From NCBI GenBank assembly GCA_963824085.1, contig CAWGNT010000005.1:26951-90950 (forward strand): 64,000 nucleotides of DNA. The letters are read 5' to 3'. Below are positions 53,473-62,253 of this stretch, one piece after another. Positions within the stretch are counted from its first letter, which is position 1, and the number at the start of each line of letters is the position of its first letter. The notes below the pieces were generated by a model. That model was not told where the DNA came from and did not search any database. It worked only from the letters and a program-made list of their open reading frames with translations. This stretch comes from JARRNE01 sp963824085 (GTDB lineage: Bacteria; Pseudomonadota; Gammaproteobacteria; Chromatiales; Chromatiaceae). A program made the translations under genes and the position numbers.

Positions 53473-54825
53473 TCAGGATGCCTCCGTGCGCACGACCGGG
53501 AAGTACTTATCGATCAGGGACTGCTTCATCAGCAGATCCTCCGGGTCGAAACACTCCGCGAGGGTCTGCCAGGACAGGTCTAGGGCCCGCTCTAGGGGCA
53601 TGGAGACATCGATGGCCATGAATCGCTCGCGGAACAGCCGGCCAAAGCGCAGGAGCTTGCGGTCCAGGTCCGACAACTCGAAGGCCATGGCCTGCTTCTG
53701 CTCGGCGTCCCGGGCGCCGGAGTAAAGGCGGATCATGGTGTTCATGATCTGGGCATGGTCCTCCCGCGTCGCCTTACCGATGACGTGCTGCTTGAGCCGC
53801 GACAGGGACCCGAAGGGATCGATGGCCCCGTCGTGCAAATAGAACTGGCCCTCGGTGATATAGCCCGTGGTGTCCGGGACGGGGTGGGTGACGTCGTCCC
53901 CCGGCATGGTGGTCACGGTCAGGATCGTCACCGACCCTCCCTCCCGGTAGTCCGCCGCCTTCTCATAACGGCGCGCCAGCTGGGAGTAAAGGTCGCCCAT
54001 GTAGCCGCGGTTCGAGGGCACCCGCTCCATGGCGATGCCAACCTCCTTGAGGGCATCGGCAAAGGCGGTCATGTCCGTGAGCAAGACCAGCACCCGCTTG
54101 CCCTCCTCCACCGCGAAGCGCTCCGCGACGGCCAGAGCCATGTCCGGGACCAGGAGGCGCTCCACAATGGGGTCAGAAGCGAGGTTGACGAACATGACGG
54201 TGCGCGAGAAGACCCCGGCGTCATCGAAGGCGGTGCGGAAGAAGTGATAGTCGTCGAAGATCAGCCCCAGGCCGCCGAAGACCACGATGTCCGCATCGGC
54301 CTGGATGCCGATGCGCGCCAGGAACGGATTGTAGGGCTCACCGGCGATGGAGAAGATGGGGATCTTCTGGCTCTCCACCAGGCAGTTGAAGAGGTCCACC
54401 ATGGGCACGTCGGTGCGGATCATCCTGGAGGCCAGGAGCCGCCGCATGGGGTTCACCGAGGGCCCAGCGATGGGGACCTTGGGGTCGTGGGAGAGGTCCG
54501 GCCCCCCGTCCATCGGCTGGCCGGCCCCGCGGAAGACCCGGCCGAGGATGTTCGCGGAATAGGTCGCCCGCATGGGCAGTCCCAGGAAGCGGACCTTGGC
54601 CCGGGTCGAGAGCCCCTTGGTTCCAGAGAAGACCTGTAGCGCAACCCGGTCCTGATCCAAATGGATCACCTGGGCCAGGGAGGAGCGGCTGGGGGCGTCC
54701 TCCACCACGGCCAGGTCCCCGAAGCAGACCGCCGCGTCCAGGGTCAGGGCCTGGGGGACCCGCACCTTTACGATGTCCCCAACGATCTCGGTGATCCTGG
54801 AGTACTGGACGATGGCCTGCGACAT
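53473..54825 (-). CDS. atpB: V/A-type ATPase subunit B (regulatory)
   Basis: A 450-residue non-catalytic head subunit. GLPMRATYSANILGRVFRGA, MDLFNCLV-like MVDLFNCLVESQKIPIFS, LLTDMTAFADALKEV, SNRGYMGDLYSQLARRYEKA and the arm SGARDAEQKQ are clear. The P-loop is degenerate, as expected. It is the first gene of this operon, whereas in the usual order it follows A. The promoter must lie in 54826-55005, next to an IS element. Confidence 0.95.
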   Translation of the reverse strand: MSQAIVQYSRITEIVGDIVKVRVPQALTLDAAVCFGDLAVVEDAPSRSSLAQVIHLDQDRVALQVFSGTKGLSTRAKVRFLGLPMRATYSANILGRVFRGAGQPMDGGPDLSHDPKVPIAGPSVNPMRRLLASRMIRTDVPMVDLFNCLVESQKIPIFSIAGEPYNPFLARIGIQADADIVVFGGLGLIFDDYHFFRTAFDDAGVFSRTVMFVNLASDPIVERLLVPDMALAVAERFAVEEGKRVLVLLTDMTAFADALKEVGIAMERVPSNRGYMGDLYSQLARRYEKAADYREGGSVTILTVTTMPGDDVTHPVPDTTGYITEGQFYLHDGAIDPFGSLSRLKQHVIGKATREDHAQIMNTMIRLYSGARDAEQKQAMAFELSDLDRKLLRFGRLFRERFMAIDVSMPLERALDLSWQTLAECFDPEDLLMKQSLIDKYFPVVRTEAS

Positions 54826-55019
54826 GCAACGTCCTCCGCCTGGGTGCCGGTCTGATGTCTGAAAGCTTACCCCTTCTTTGTCACAGATCCTCGCAATTTC
54901 TCCTCAGATCAATCGGCTATGGTTGCTGGATGTTGATTTTGTTCACTCCATATTAAAAGGTCGTCCCAACCGTCTGAAACGCCGCGAAGGGGCAGACTCA
55001 TACTAGGGGAGTGTTGACA

Positions 55020-55517
55020 TTAAGCGAGCCAGATGCACGCCGCGGCGATGGCGATGAATGCCTGGTAGCGAGTGTCGAGTTTATCGTATCGGGCGGCGAC
55101 TCTACGGAAGTGCTTGATCCGACAGAAGAAGCGCTCGACGAGGTTGCGCCCTTTGTAGATATGGCGGTCGAAGTCGCGCGGCTCCGTTCGGTTGGAACGT
55201 GGGGGGATGACCGCCTGCGCACCGCGACGGGTGATGGAGTCGATTAAGGACTGAGAGTTGTAGGCTTTGTCGGCGGCCACCGCCTTGGTGGCGATGCCAT
55301 CAAGCAGCGGCTCGGCTTCAGTCACATCGGCCGCCTGTCCGGGCGCGAGACGCCAACGGGCGAGGTTACCGAGGGCTTCGACCACGGCATGGATCTTCGT
55401 TGTCAGCCCACCGCGGGAGCGGCCAATCGCCTGCGGTCCTTCTTTTTTTGGCGCCTGCCGCGCTCTGAAGGACGCGAATCGCGGGACTGTCCATGAAAAT
55501 TTCCTCGAAATCGGCAT
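55020..55517 (-). CDS. IS5-family transposase, C-terminal frame
   Basis: Contains GRSRGGLTTKIHAVVEALGN, the second DDE Asp in AVAADKAYNSQSL and the Glu region NLVERFFCRIKHFRRVAARY. It has no convincing start of its own and is probably made by frameshifting from the upstream frame at the seven-A run; the frame lies one base on from the first. The ORF reads to TAA 55020-55022, in the terminal repeat. Confidence 0.8.
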   Translation of the reverse strand: MPISRKFSWTVPRFASFRARQAPKKEGPQAIGRSRGGLTTKIHAVVEALGNLARWRLAPGQAADVTEAEPLLDGIATKAVAADKAYNSQSLIDSITRRGAQAVIPPRSNRTEPRDFDRHIYKGRNLVERFFCRIKHFRRVAARYDKLDTRYQAFIAIAAACIWLA

Positions 55518-55770
55518 CTTCGGCTAAAGCCTCGAAGACCCGCTCCCACACACCACGCTGCTGCCACCGTGCAAAGCGTTGATAGCCGCTGTTCCAGGGG
55601 CCAAACTCCTCGGGCAAGTCGCGCCAGGCTGCCCCCGAGCGTGCCATCCACAGCACGGCTTCGACGAACAAGCGGTTGTCCGCCGCGGTACGCCCGCGGT
55701 CGCCTGGTTTGCCCGGCAGCATGTGCGCAATGCGCTCCCATCGGTCGTTAGGCAGATTTAAGCGAGGCAT
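55366..55770 (-). CDS. IS5-family transposase, N-terminal frame
   Basis: A 134-residue frame (MPRLNLPNDRWERIAHMLPG; RTAADNRLFVEAVLWMARSG; FEEIFMDSPAIRV with the first DDE Asp). It ends 77 bases past the seven-A run. Without a frameshift it gives only the DNA-binding part, a possible inhibitor. Confidence 0.82.
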   Translation of the reverse strand: MPRLNLPNDRWERIAHMLPGKPGDRGRTAADNRLFVEAVLWMARSGAAWRDLPEEFGPWNSGYQRFARWQQRGVWERVFEALAEDADFEEIFMDSPAIRVLQSAAGAKKRRTAGDWPLPRWADNEDPCRGRSPR

Positions 55771-55836
55771 GAGTTCACACTTTCAGATAGTTGAGAGAAC
55801 TGTATCATCTTAAATGTCAATAGTACCCAGAGATTT

Positions 55837-56341
55837 TGATCCGCAAAATCGTTTGTCCTCGCATAAGAGATCGTTGTTACCGATTATTTCACCGCGCAGA
55901 CAGACCGAATGAAGTCTGGATCACGCCCGCTGACCCTTCTTTGAGATTCGCATCTCGTCAGTCACGCATCTTTCGTTCCGGATCGAGGTACAGCGCCCAC
56001 GTAGCCGTCGTCGACACCTCTCGGGCATGGGTCCGTCGCCGCCAAGTTCCCCGCTTTGAACTCGGTGGCAGAGCATCTACGCTTAGTTATAGGGCACCTC
56101 CAACATCTCGACACGAACTCCTGCTTGTCAGCCGAGCACCGGCCGAGTCAGGAGGGCGCTTTTCTTCACTCTGGTTGTGGCTGACTGGGGGCGGTCGCAA
56201 GCCGCGAAAGCTGGTGGCGAACAGCAACAGGATTGGGGTCGATGCGTCGACGCCGGCGCAACCCAAGTCGGCCTGGCGGGGGTTAGCTTACGCGACGGTG
56301 GTATGGGGGAGCTTGAGGTTGAGCTGCCGTACCGCTGCGTA
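55837..56341. repeat. About 500 bp long direct repeat, right copy
   Basis: From TGATCCGCAAAATCGTTTGT to ACCGCTGCGTAG; same orientation as 46233-46734 and nearly identical over most of its length. Between it and the next gene (56342-56601) no gene can be supported. Confidence 0.8.
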
Positions 56342-56601
56342 GAGCTGGGGACGGAGAGCAAGCGCAGGCCTCGCAGCGGCACCTGATCGTCGGCCGGGAG
56401 ATCAGCACCCGCGATCTGGAACGACTTCGTAGACGCGTACCCCCGCGGCATTCCGACCGGAGGCGACGGGAACTAGACGACCGCAAGGATGAGACGCACG
56501 GCCTTCAGGCAGCGTTTCGGCACTCATCACCAAGGACGTGGTGTGACGCAACGCGGATGTCGCCGGAGCTGCGCAGAACCTATTATGTGGAGGATACCGC
56601 T

Positions 56602-57057
56602 ATGACGATCAGCAGCGACCAAGAGCTGAGGGAAGCCCTCAATCGGCTAAGTCCAAGCGAACAGCGGCAATTGGGCGGGTTGTTCATTCAGAACGCCTTG
56701 AGCCTCTGCGACGAATCAAGAATCCACCGCGCCTTGCGGCTCGCGATGGACCCGGAGGCGTCGGAAGCGGATCTCGAAGACGCCTTCCATAGCGCCAAGA
56801 CCTATGCAATACAGACATATACCGAGTGTGGCCGCGACACTGACTGGGGAAAGCAGGCCGCTCATTTCGTAGCTGCCGCAACCGCTTGTCTAGCCAATCC
56901 ACATCCCTCAGAGGATGAAGCCAACCTGGCCTGGAAAGCGGCGATGCAGGTGCGGATGGCCAGATCCTGCGCCCTGATCATTGGTAAGGGGGGCGGCGAA
57001 TACGACGATGAGGCACATAACCAACACCGAATCGCGAACGAACACCTCAAGCTATAG
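56602..57057 (+). CDS. Protein of unknown function
   Basis: A 151-residue helical protein (MTISSDQELREALNRLSPSE, FVAAATACLANPHPSEDEAN, LAWKAAMQVRMARSCALIIG). ATG 56602 follows GTGGAGGA. Not recognised; no signal peptide or membrane segment. It is the first gene after the ATPase/IS region. Confidence 0.6.
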   Translation: MTISSDQELREALNRLSPSEQRQLGGLFIQNALSLCDESRIHRALRLAMDPEASEADLEDAFHSAKTYAIQTYTECGRDTDWGKQAAHFVAAATACLANPHPSEDEANLAWKAAMQVRMARSCALIIGKGGGEYDDEAHNQHRIANEHLKL

Positions 57058-57291
57058 CGCCACCTAGCAAGGCAGTAGCCAATACACGGGGCGTTATTTG
57101 CGGGGCGTGAAGCATTCGTACGTTCTTGCTGCGACTGTCCTGACCTGCTGAGCGGGTGGTGTGCGGAGCAGCCCGGGTGACACCTCCCTTCGTCGTCACG
57201 CCGACTGGTTGCTGCGGCCCTCCATGCCGCCCTTCGATCCGGCGGCGCCCTTTCGAGAGCACCCAGCCTCGGCTCCCTATTGACCAAATCG

Positions 57292-57315
57292 AAAGGGCCG
57301 GCGAGCCGGCCCTTT
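57292..57315 (-). terminator. Hairpin terminator of the sulfur globule protein gene
   Basis: AAAGGGCCGGC and GCCGGCCCTTT form an 11 bp stem; on the minus strand it is followed by CGATTTGG. It is 50 bases past the sgp stop. Confidence 0.6.
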
Positions 57316-57364
57316 GTATCGCGCGGCGGTGACACTCGTCCGCCCGCCGCTCTAGCGAAGGAGC

Positions 57365-57727
57365 TTACTTCTCGGACTTGGAGGTCGCAGGCGCGGCCGG
57401 TGCGACAACTGCCGGGGCCACCGCATAGGGGTAGGCGCCGTAGAGCGGATAACCATAACCTCCGTACGGGTAGCCGCCCCAACCGCCGTACGGGTAGCCG
57501 CCCCAACCGCCGTACGGGTAACCGCCCCAACCGCCGTACGGGTAGCCGCCCCAACCGCCGTAGTAGGGGTAGCCGCCGTACCAGGGGCCGCCATACCAGG
57601 GGCCGCCGTACCAGGGACCGCCGCCGCCCCAGTTGTTACCGCCCCAGAATGCCTGCGCGGGCATGGTCACCAGGGCAGCGGCACCGGCGAGCGTAACGCC
57701 CGCAGCAGTCAGCCAAAGCTTCTTCAT
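57365..57727 (-). CDS. Sulfur globule protein precursor (Sgp)
   Basis: A 120-residue secreted structural protein. Signal peptide 1-26 (MKKLWLTAAGVTLAGAAALV, cleavage AQA-F). The mature chain is a Gly/Tyr/Pro/Trp repeat: GGPWYGG units, then four GGWGGYPY octads (24-base DNA repeats), ending in an Ala/Val/Pro tail. This matches the CV1/CV2 proteins that coat periplasmic sulfur globules in Allochromatium. ATG 57727 follows GAGGATAAAG. A strong terminator follows. It is the clearest marker that the host stores sulfur intracellularly. Confidence 0.9.
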   Translation of the reverse strand: MKKLWLTAAGVTLAGAAALVTMPAQAFWGGNNWGGGGPWYGGPWYGGPWYGGYPYYGGWGGYPYGGWGGYPYGGWGGYPYGGWGGYPYGGYGYPLYGAYPYAVAPAVVAPAAPATSKSEK

Positions 57728-58015
57728 CTTTATCCTCCTCATGATGAATGGGTGTTCCGATCGGGATCCATGTGTCCCGAGGAGGATTATGGTTTGTTAC
57801 GTTTCGTTTAGATAGCCTTCCTTGGGATTTAGATCCCGACACGCCCTGCCAGGATGAAGGGGGCGTTGATCAAGGCCGTTGTTCCAGTAGGGCCTGCCCA
57901 GTCCTGATCCCCGGGGCTGCCGACGCTGAGGTGCCACAGACGGCGCGCGGTCTCGTCTCAAGGCAGGTCATGCGTCAGGGCGGAGGAATGGCACCATGCG
58001 GGTGATCGGCCTCGG

Positions 58016-59833
58016 CTAGAAGCTATCGAGGGGTCGATCGCTTAGACTGCCGAGCCCCCTGACCGCCAATGCCTCGGCGAGCATGTCGCGCACGGCCCTA
58101 GCGCTGTGGAGGGTCAAGGCCAGCTTCCACAGCTCGCGCGCATCCGCCCGGGCGACGCGGCGCACCAGGTGCCTGATGCGCGGCATACCGCCCGCGGACA
58201 GACTCAGGGCGTCCACCCCGAGTCCGAGGAGCAAGAGCGCGCCGAACGGATCTCCGGCCAGCTCACCGCAGACGCTGACCGGAATGCCGCGCCGTGCCGC
58301 CCCCTCGGCCGCCATGCCGATGGCCCGCAGGACCGCCGGGGTCAGCGGGTCGCACAGCTTCTCCAGGGCAGGATTGGTGCGGTCCGCGGCGAGGACGTAC
58401 TGCGCGAGATCGTTGGTCCCGATGGAGATGAAATCGACTATCTCGACGAGGGCGTCGATGCCGAAAACCGCCGCCGGTACCTCGATCATGATTCCGACCG
58501 GCGGCAACGCACTGCCTCGACCCGCACTCTGCAGTTCCCGGTGCGCGTGATCGATGAGGACGCGCGCCTCTGCGATATCGGAGGGCGTGGTGACCATCGG
58601 CAACATCAGGCGCAGATTCCCAAGGCCCGCATTTGCACGAAGCAGCGCGCGCAGCTGCGTGAGGAAGAGCTCCGGATAGGCGAGGCAGAGCCGGATGCCG
58701 CGGCGACCGAGGGCGGGGTTGGCCTCATCCTGTGGAAGATAGAGCAAAGGCTTGTCACCGCCGGCGTCGAGCGTACGCATGGTGACAGGGCGTGGGGCGA
58801 AGGACTCCAGCAGCTCGCGGTAAATCGCATACTGGGTGTCCTCGTCGGGCGCATCGGTACGGAGCAGAAACGGCAGCTCGGTACGATAGAGTCCGACTCC
58901 CTCTGCCCCCTGCTCCTTGGCCAACGGAATCTCCCTCAGCAGCGCGATGTTGGCCTGCAGTGCGACCTGCACGCCGTCGATTGTGCGCGCCGGGAGCTCA
59001 TGTTCGCCTGCCGAAGCCACTGGAAGCGGGCTCGCTTCCTGCCGTAGCCGATCGAATTCCGCGCGTAGCGCAGGCTCCGGGTCGAGGATCACCTGACCAC
59101 GGTAGCCGTCCAGAATCACCTCGTGGCCATCCGCCTCTTCCAGCCGCAGCCCCGACACTCCCACAACGGCGGGGATGCCCAGCGCCCGAGCGATGATCAC
59201 GCCGTGCGAAAGCCTGGAGCCGCCGGTACAAACGAGCCCCACGAGCTGGTCGCCGGGGACGGCGCTCAGACAGGCCAGGCCAAGGCCCTTACCCAACAAG
59301 ATGGTCCACTGGGGAGGGGCATCGTCATCCGGCGCCCCAGAGATCAAGTGCCGCAAGATGCGGCGGCCGACAGCGCGAGCGTCCTCTGCGCGGGCGCGCA
59401 GATAGGCGTTCTCCATAGCCTCGAACTGGCGCGCCATGCTGGTAACGGTATCGCGAACAGCGGCTGCGGCCGACTGCCCTGATCGAATACGACCCACGAT
59501 CTCACCCCTCAGTTGAGGGTCGGCCAGGATCATCTCGTAGACCGCGTAGAGCGCCCCGATCTCCTCGGGGAGACGCGACGCCATCGCCCTGCCGCTCGCC
59601 TGGAGCTCGTCCTGAAGCGCGTGCATGGCCGCGTCCAGCATCGCTATCTCAATGCCCGGATCCGCAGACACCGTGTCCGGCACGGCCTCCAAGGCGGAAG
59701 CCGACGGTGCGGCGAAGAATCTCCCGATGGCCACCCCCGGTGAGGCTGGGATACCGGCATAGATTGTCTGGGGCGGTTTCTCAGCGCGCGCGGCCTTCCC
59801 GCTGAGGCTATTGCTGAGACCTTGTGTGCTCAC
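58016..59833 (-). CDS. Phosphoenolpyruvate-protein phosphotransferase (EI, PtsI/PtsP-like)
   Basis: A 605-residue enzyme I. The phospho-His lies in SRLSHGVIIARALGIPAVVG; the PEP-binding domain has GVGLYRTELPFLL, MRTLDAGGDKPL, GRRGIRLCL, GIMIEVPAAV, SIGTNDLAQYVLAADR and VSVCGELAGDP. No GAF domain, so it is EI-like rather than full PtsP. No HPr or EII genes are near; it may feed a nitrogen-type PTS encoded elsewhere. Start: GTG 59833 behind GGGG is preferred to a TTG at 59929, which would add 32 residues. Confidence 0.88.
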   Translation of the reverse strand: MSTQGLSNSLSGKAARAEKPPQTIYAGIPASPGVAIGRFFAAPSASALEAVPDTVSADPGIEIAMLDAAMHALQDELQASGRAMASRLPEEIGALYAVYEMILADPQLRGEIVGRIRSGQSAAAAVRDTVTSMARQFEAMENAYLRARAEDARAVGRRILRHLISGAPDDDAPPQWTILLGKGLGLACLSAVPGDQLVGLVCTGGSRLSHGVIIARALGIPAVVGVSGLRLEEADGHEVILDGYRGQVILDPEPALRAEFDRLRQEASPLPVASAGEHELPARTIDGVQVALQANIALLREIPLAKEQGAEGVGLYRTELPFLLRTDAPDEDTQYAIYRELLESFAPRPVTMRTLDAGGDKPLLYLPQDEANPALGRRGIRLCLAYPELFLTQLRALLRANAGLGNLRLMLPMVTTPSDIAEARVLIDHAHRELQSAGRGSALPPVGIMIEVPAAVFGIDALVEIVDFISIGTNDLAQYVLAADRTNPALEKLCDPLTPAVLRAIGMAAEGAARRGIPVSVCGELAGDPFGALLLLGLGVDALSLSAGGMPRIRHLVRRVARADARELWKLALTLHSARAVRDMLAEALAVRGLGSLSDRPLDSF

Positions 59834-60041
59834 CTCTGTCCCCTGAAAAAATCCCTGCGGGGCCGCTACGAAGCCCACTGCAGCTCTCCCGCTAAGGAGA
59901 CCAGATTTCCGAGTGCGGCACTCTGACAATCGTCAATGCGATGTGCGGACGATGCTGCTTTAATGCCTCCCACGATACGGTCGCTTACACCGAGACTTCA
60001 GTCGGGGACCTCCTATTACCACGCTGCTTGGAGAACATGCG

Positions 60042-60245
60042 ATGAACAAGATCCAGTTGCTGGACAGGTATCCCGTCTATGTCGAAGAGCTTCCCAAGAC
60101 CGACACCGACTGCGCGACGGCCGATGAGCTGGTCGCCCGCCTGTGCGACTAAGTCCGGGCCAAGACGGCGCAAGAAGCAGAGACTCGCACCAGCGAGGGC
60201 TACGAGTGCACCGACTGGTACTAGTGCACGAAGCAGTTGGCTTAG
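60042..60245 (+). pseudogene. Decayed small ORF with a peroxiredoxin-like ECTDWY tail
   Basis: From ATG 60042 it reads MNKIQLLDRYPVYVEELPKT, to LCD, then TAA (60150-60152); the same frame continues VRAKTAQEAETRTSEGYECT DWY, then TAG (60222-60224), then CTKQLA and TAG 60243. The tail parallels the end of the Prx at 40200-40823 (YECTDWYFCKK). Two stops in frame indicate decay. The original function is unknown. Confidence 0.55.
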
Positions 60246-60281
60246 GAACGATTCGGAAACAACTGAACCACTTCGTTCGGC

Positions 60282-60367
60282 GTAGGGTGCAATAGCGGAG
60301 CGTATTGCACCGACTGGGATCAACGGCGACCTGCGGCGCAATACGGCTGGGGCCTATTGCGCCCTAC
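60282..60367. repeat. Paired inverted REP elements, family A
   Basis: GTAGGGTGCAATAGCGGAGC then GTATTGCACC (60282-60311), and the inverse GGCGCAATACGGCTGGGGCC then TATTGCGCCCTAC (60335-60367). A head-to-head pair as in BIMEs; RAYT 1 at 24340 probably mobilised them. Confidence 0.75.
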
Positions 60368-60438
60368 CGTTGGGTGGTCAGAGCAAATGGTCAAGTTGTT
60401 CTGGAATCGTCACTTAGCTTTGCCTTAACGGCGTGACA

Positions 60439-60470
60439 GGGGGCGACATGGCAGCAGCGGTGTCGCCCCC
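60439..60470 (+). other. Perfect 10 bp hairpin in a gene-free stretch
   Basis: GGGGGCGACA, 12-base loop, TGTCGCCCCC, then CCTATTTG; could be a terminator for plus-strand transcription. The stretch 60471-60805 has no gene I can support; AGTGT-T-ACACT at 60731-60741 is a perfect dyad 65 bases upstream of the ZIP gene and a possible operator. Confidence 0.45.
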
Positions 60471-60805
60471 CCTATTTGCCTACAAGCAACGACAAGGAGA
60501 CACCCACGGAGATCAAGACCTTTCACGCCCCTGGTGTCTCCCATATCTTAACATGATCCCGGGCGGGGAGCCGGCTTTGGCGATCGATCCCACACTGGCG
60601 GTTCGAGCGACATCGTTGCCGGCGCCATGATCACGCCCCTTGCCGCACCGTACGGTGTCGCGAGAAGCTCGGAAATGCCTCTCACCCTCCATTTGGAGGA
60701 CCTTCCGGTGGGGAATTAACAATACAACAGAGTGTTACACTGACCCCCTCTGGAGGGGAATGGCCGGGATGGGGGTCGAGCCCCTAAGAAGTTAGGAGTA
60801 TCAAG

Positions 60806-61732
60806 GTGGAAATTGCGCATGAGTCCCCAACTCTGCGGGCCGCCTGGCTGGCCCAGGCCCACACTCGCCCTTGGACCGCCTTGGGCCTCGCCGTTGCCGC
60901 GCTGACGATCATCTGGCTCGTCGCCCTGAGCGCCTGGCGCGTCGCCCTAGGTGAGGCCGATGCAGCGCTGCGACTGGGCATGCTCGGCGGCCTGGCAGGA
61001 TTCGCCGCTACCGCCCTCGGTGCCCTACCAGGCACGGCCCTGCGCGGCTTGTCAGCGCGTGTGGAGGACAGCATGCTCGGACTGGCCGCGGGCATGATGT
61101 TAGCTGCCAGCTCCTTCTCCCTGATCCTTCCCGGCCTCGAGGCCGGGGAGGCGATCACGGGCAGCCGTGCGATTGGGGCTACTATCGTGGTCTTGGGCAT
61201 GGGCTTGGGCGTGCTGCTCATGGTGGGCCTCGACCAATTCACCCCGCATGAGCACGTCCACCTGGGGCCCTGCGGCCCTGGCCGCGAGCGCCTCAGCCGG
61301 CTGTGGCTGTTCGTGCTCGCCATCACCCTCCACAATCTGCCTGAGGGAATGGCCATCGGAGTCTCCTTCTCCCAGGGTGATCTGAGCGTCGGTCTACCCC
61401 TGACGAGTGCCATCGCCATTCAGGACATGCCGGAAGGTTTGGCGGTGGCCATGGCCCTGCGCGCCGCCGGCCTCACCCCTCTGCGGGCGACCTTGTTGGC
61501 TGCTGCGACCGGCGTGATGGAACCTGTGGGTGCGCTGCTCGGCATCGGCCTCACCAGCGGACTGGCCGTCGCGTACCCACTCGGGCTAGGTTTGGCGGCG
61601 GGGGCGATGATCTTCGTGGTCTCCCACGAGGTGATTCCGGAGACGCACCGCAACGGTCACCAGACGCCAGCCACCCTGGGGCTGATGGCTGGCTTTGCCG
61701 TCATGATGATGCTGGACACCGCGCTCGGCTGA
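60806..61732 (+). CDS. ZIP-family metal transporter
   Basis: A 308-residue membrane protein with eight helices. The metal path has ITLHNLPEGMAIGV (helix IV, residues about 173-186) and AIQDMPEGLAVAM (helix V, where the usual His is Asp), and SHEVIPETHRNG near the end. A His-containing loop QFTPHEHVHLGP (about 144-155) precedes. Predicted to take up zinc or iron. Start is GTG 60806 behind GGAGTATCAAG. Confidence 0.88.
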   Translation: MEIAHESPTLRAAWLAQAHTRPWTALGLAVAALTIIWLVALSAWRVALGEADAALRLGMLGGLAGFAATALGALPGTALRGLSARVEDSMLGLAAGMMLAASSFSLILPGLEAGEAITGSRAIGATIVVLGMGLGVLLMVGLDQFTPHEHVHLGPCGPGRERLSRLWLFVLAITLHNLPEGMAIGVSFSQGDLSVGLPLTSAIAIQDMPEGLAVAMALRAAGLTPLRATLLAAATGVMEPVGALLGIGLTSGLAVAYPLGLGLAAGAMIFVVSHEVIPETHRNGHQTPATLGLMAGFAVMMMLDTALG

Positions 61733-61855
61733 GGCCGGGACTGCGCGATCATCGATTCCGGGCTCAAGCTCGCGCACATAGTCGACGCGATGCGCCGCAG
61801 CGCGGAGCAGGGCAACGATCGGTGCACGGACGTTCTCGTCCGCGACCGGAATCAT
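61733..61855 (-). pseudogene. DUF5615 PIN-like toxin fragment
   Basis: Starts at ATG 61855 and reads MIPVADENVRAPIVALLRAA, then HRVDYVRELEPGIDDRAV; this is the N-terminal third of a DUF5615 (Mut7-C/PIN-like) protein with the acidic ADEN motif. It then runs into the tail of the ZIP gene, so the rest is lost. Confidence 0.6.
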
Positions 61856-62196
61856 CCGCGACGGACGCAGCAGCGATGAGGCCGCATCGGCGTCGGTCGG
61901 GAAGGATAACGCAGAAACTGTAAGCGGGCGGACGCACAACCGGAAGCGACCGCTTGGAGAAGGCTTCCTGCCGTTCCCCAGCGGCATCTGCTAGAGCGCC
62001 AGCTGTCCGGCTCCTGGGACAGACCTCGCGATGAGGACAAGGAAGACTGCGGTCCCCCGGCATTAGCCTGCGCCAGCCGCAAGTCCGCACACATGCGGTG
62101 TGTGGGCAAAGCGGCCGGGCCGGGCTTGTATTGGCGGCGGCCCAATCGTCAACCAACGGGCCTTGGCCCGGTGTCAGGATTCTTTACACTCCTTTG

Positions 62197-62231
62197 CAAC
62201 CGCCAACCGCCAACCGCCAGCCGCCAGCCGC
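62197..62231 (+). repeat. Heptanucleotide tandem repeat (five units)
   Basis: CAACCGC three times and CAGCCGC twice, directly before the truncated reverse-transcriptase frame. Confidence 0.8.
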
Positions 62232-62253
62232 GGATCGTCTTGTTTTCGTTTGA

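Larger units (their letters stand above)
55006..55787 (-). mobile_element. IS5/IS427-like insertion sequence
   Basis: About 780 bp with two overlapping frames that encode an IS5-type DDE transposase. The ends AGTGTTGAC (left, from about 55010) and its inverted counterpart GTTCACACT (right, near 55774-55782) are imperfect terminal repeats. The frames meet at a run of seven A (55443-55449 on the minus strand), typical of frameshift-expressed IS427 elements. It sits directly upstream of atpB and 50 bases from the right-hand 500 bp repeat. Confidence 0.85.

Noticed and set aside
46233..56341. Calling the ATPase segment a composite transposon
   Set aside because: The repeats have no transposase or terminal inverted repeats, and the IS lies inside only one side, so only recombination potential is claimed.
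60042..60245. Recoding (selenocysteine or pyrrolysine) in the small ORF
   Set aside because: The stops are TAA and TAG, there is no selenocysteine UGA, and TAA is not a recoding codon; decay is simpler.
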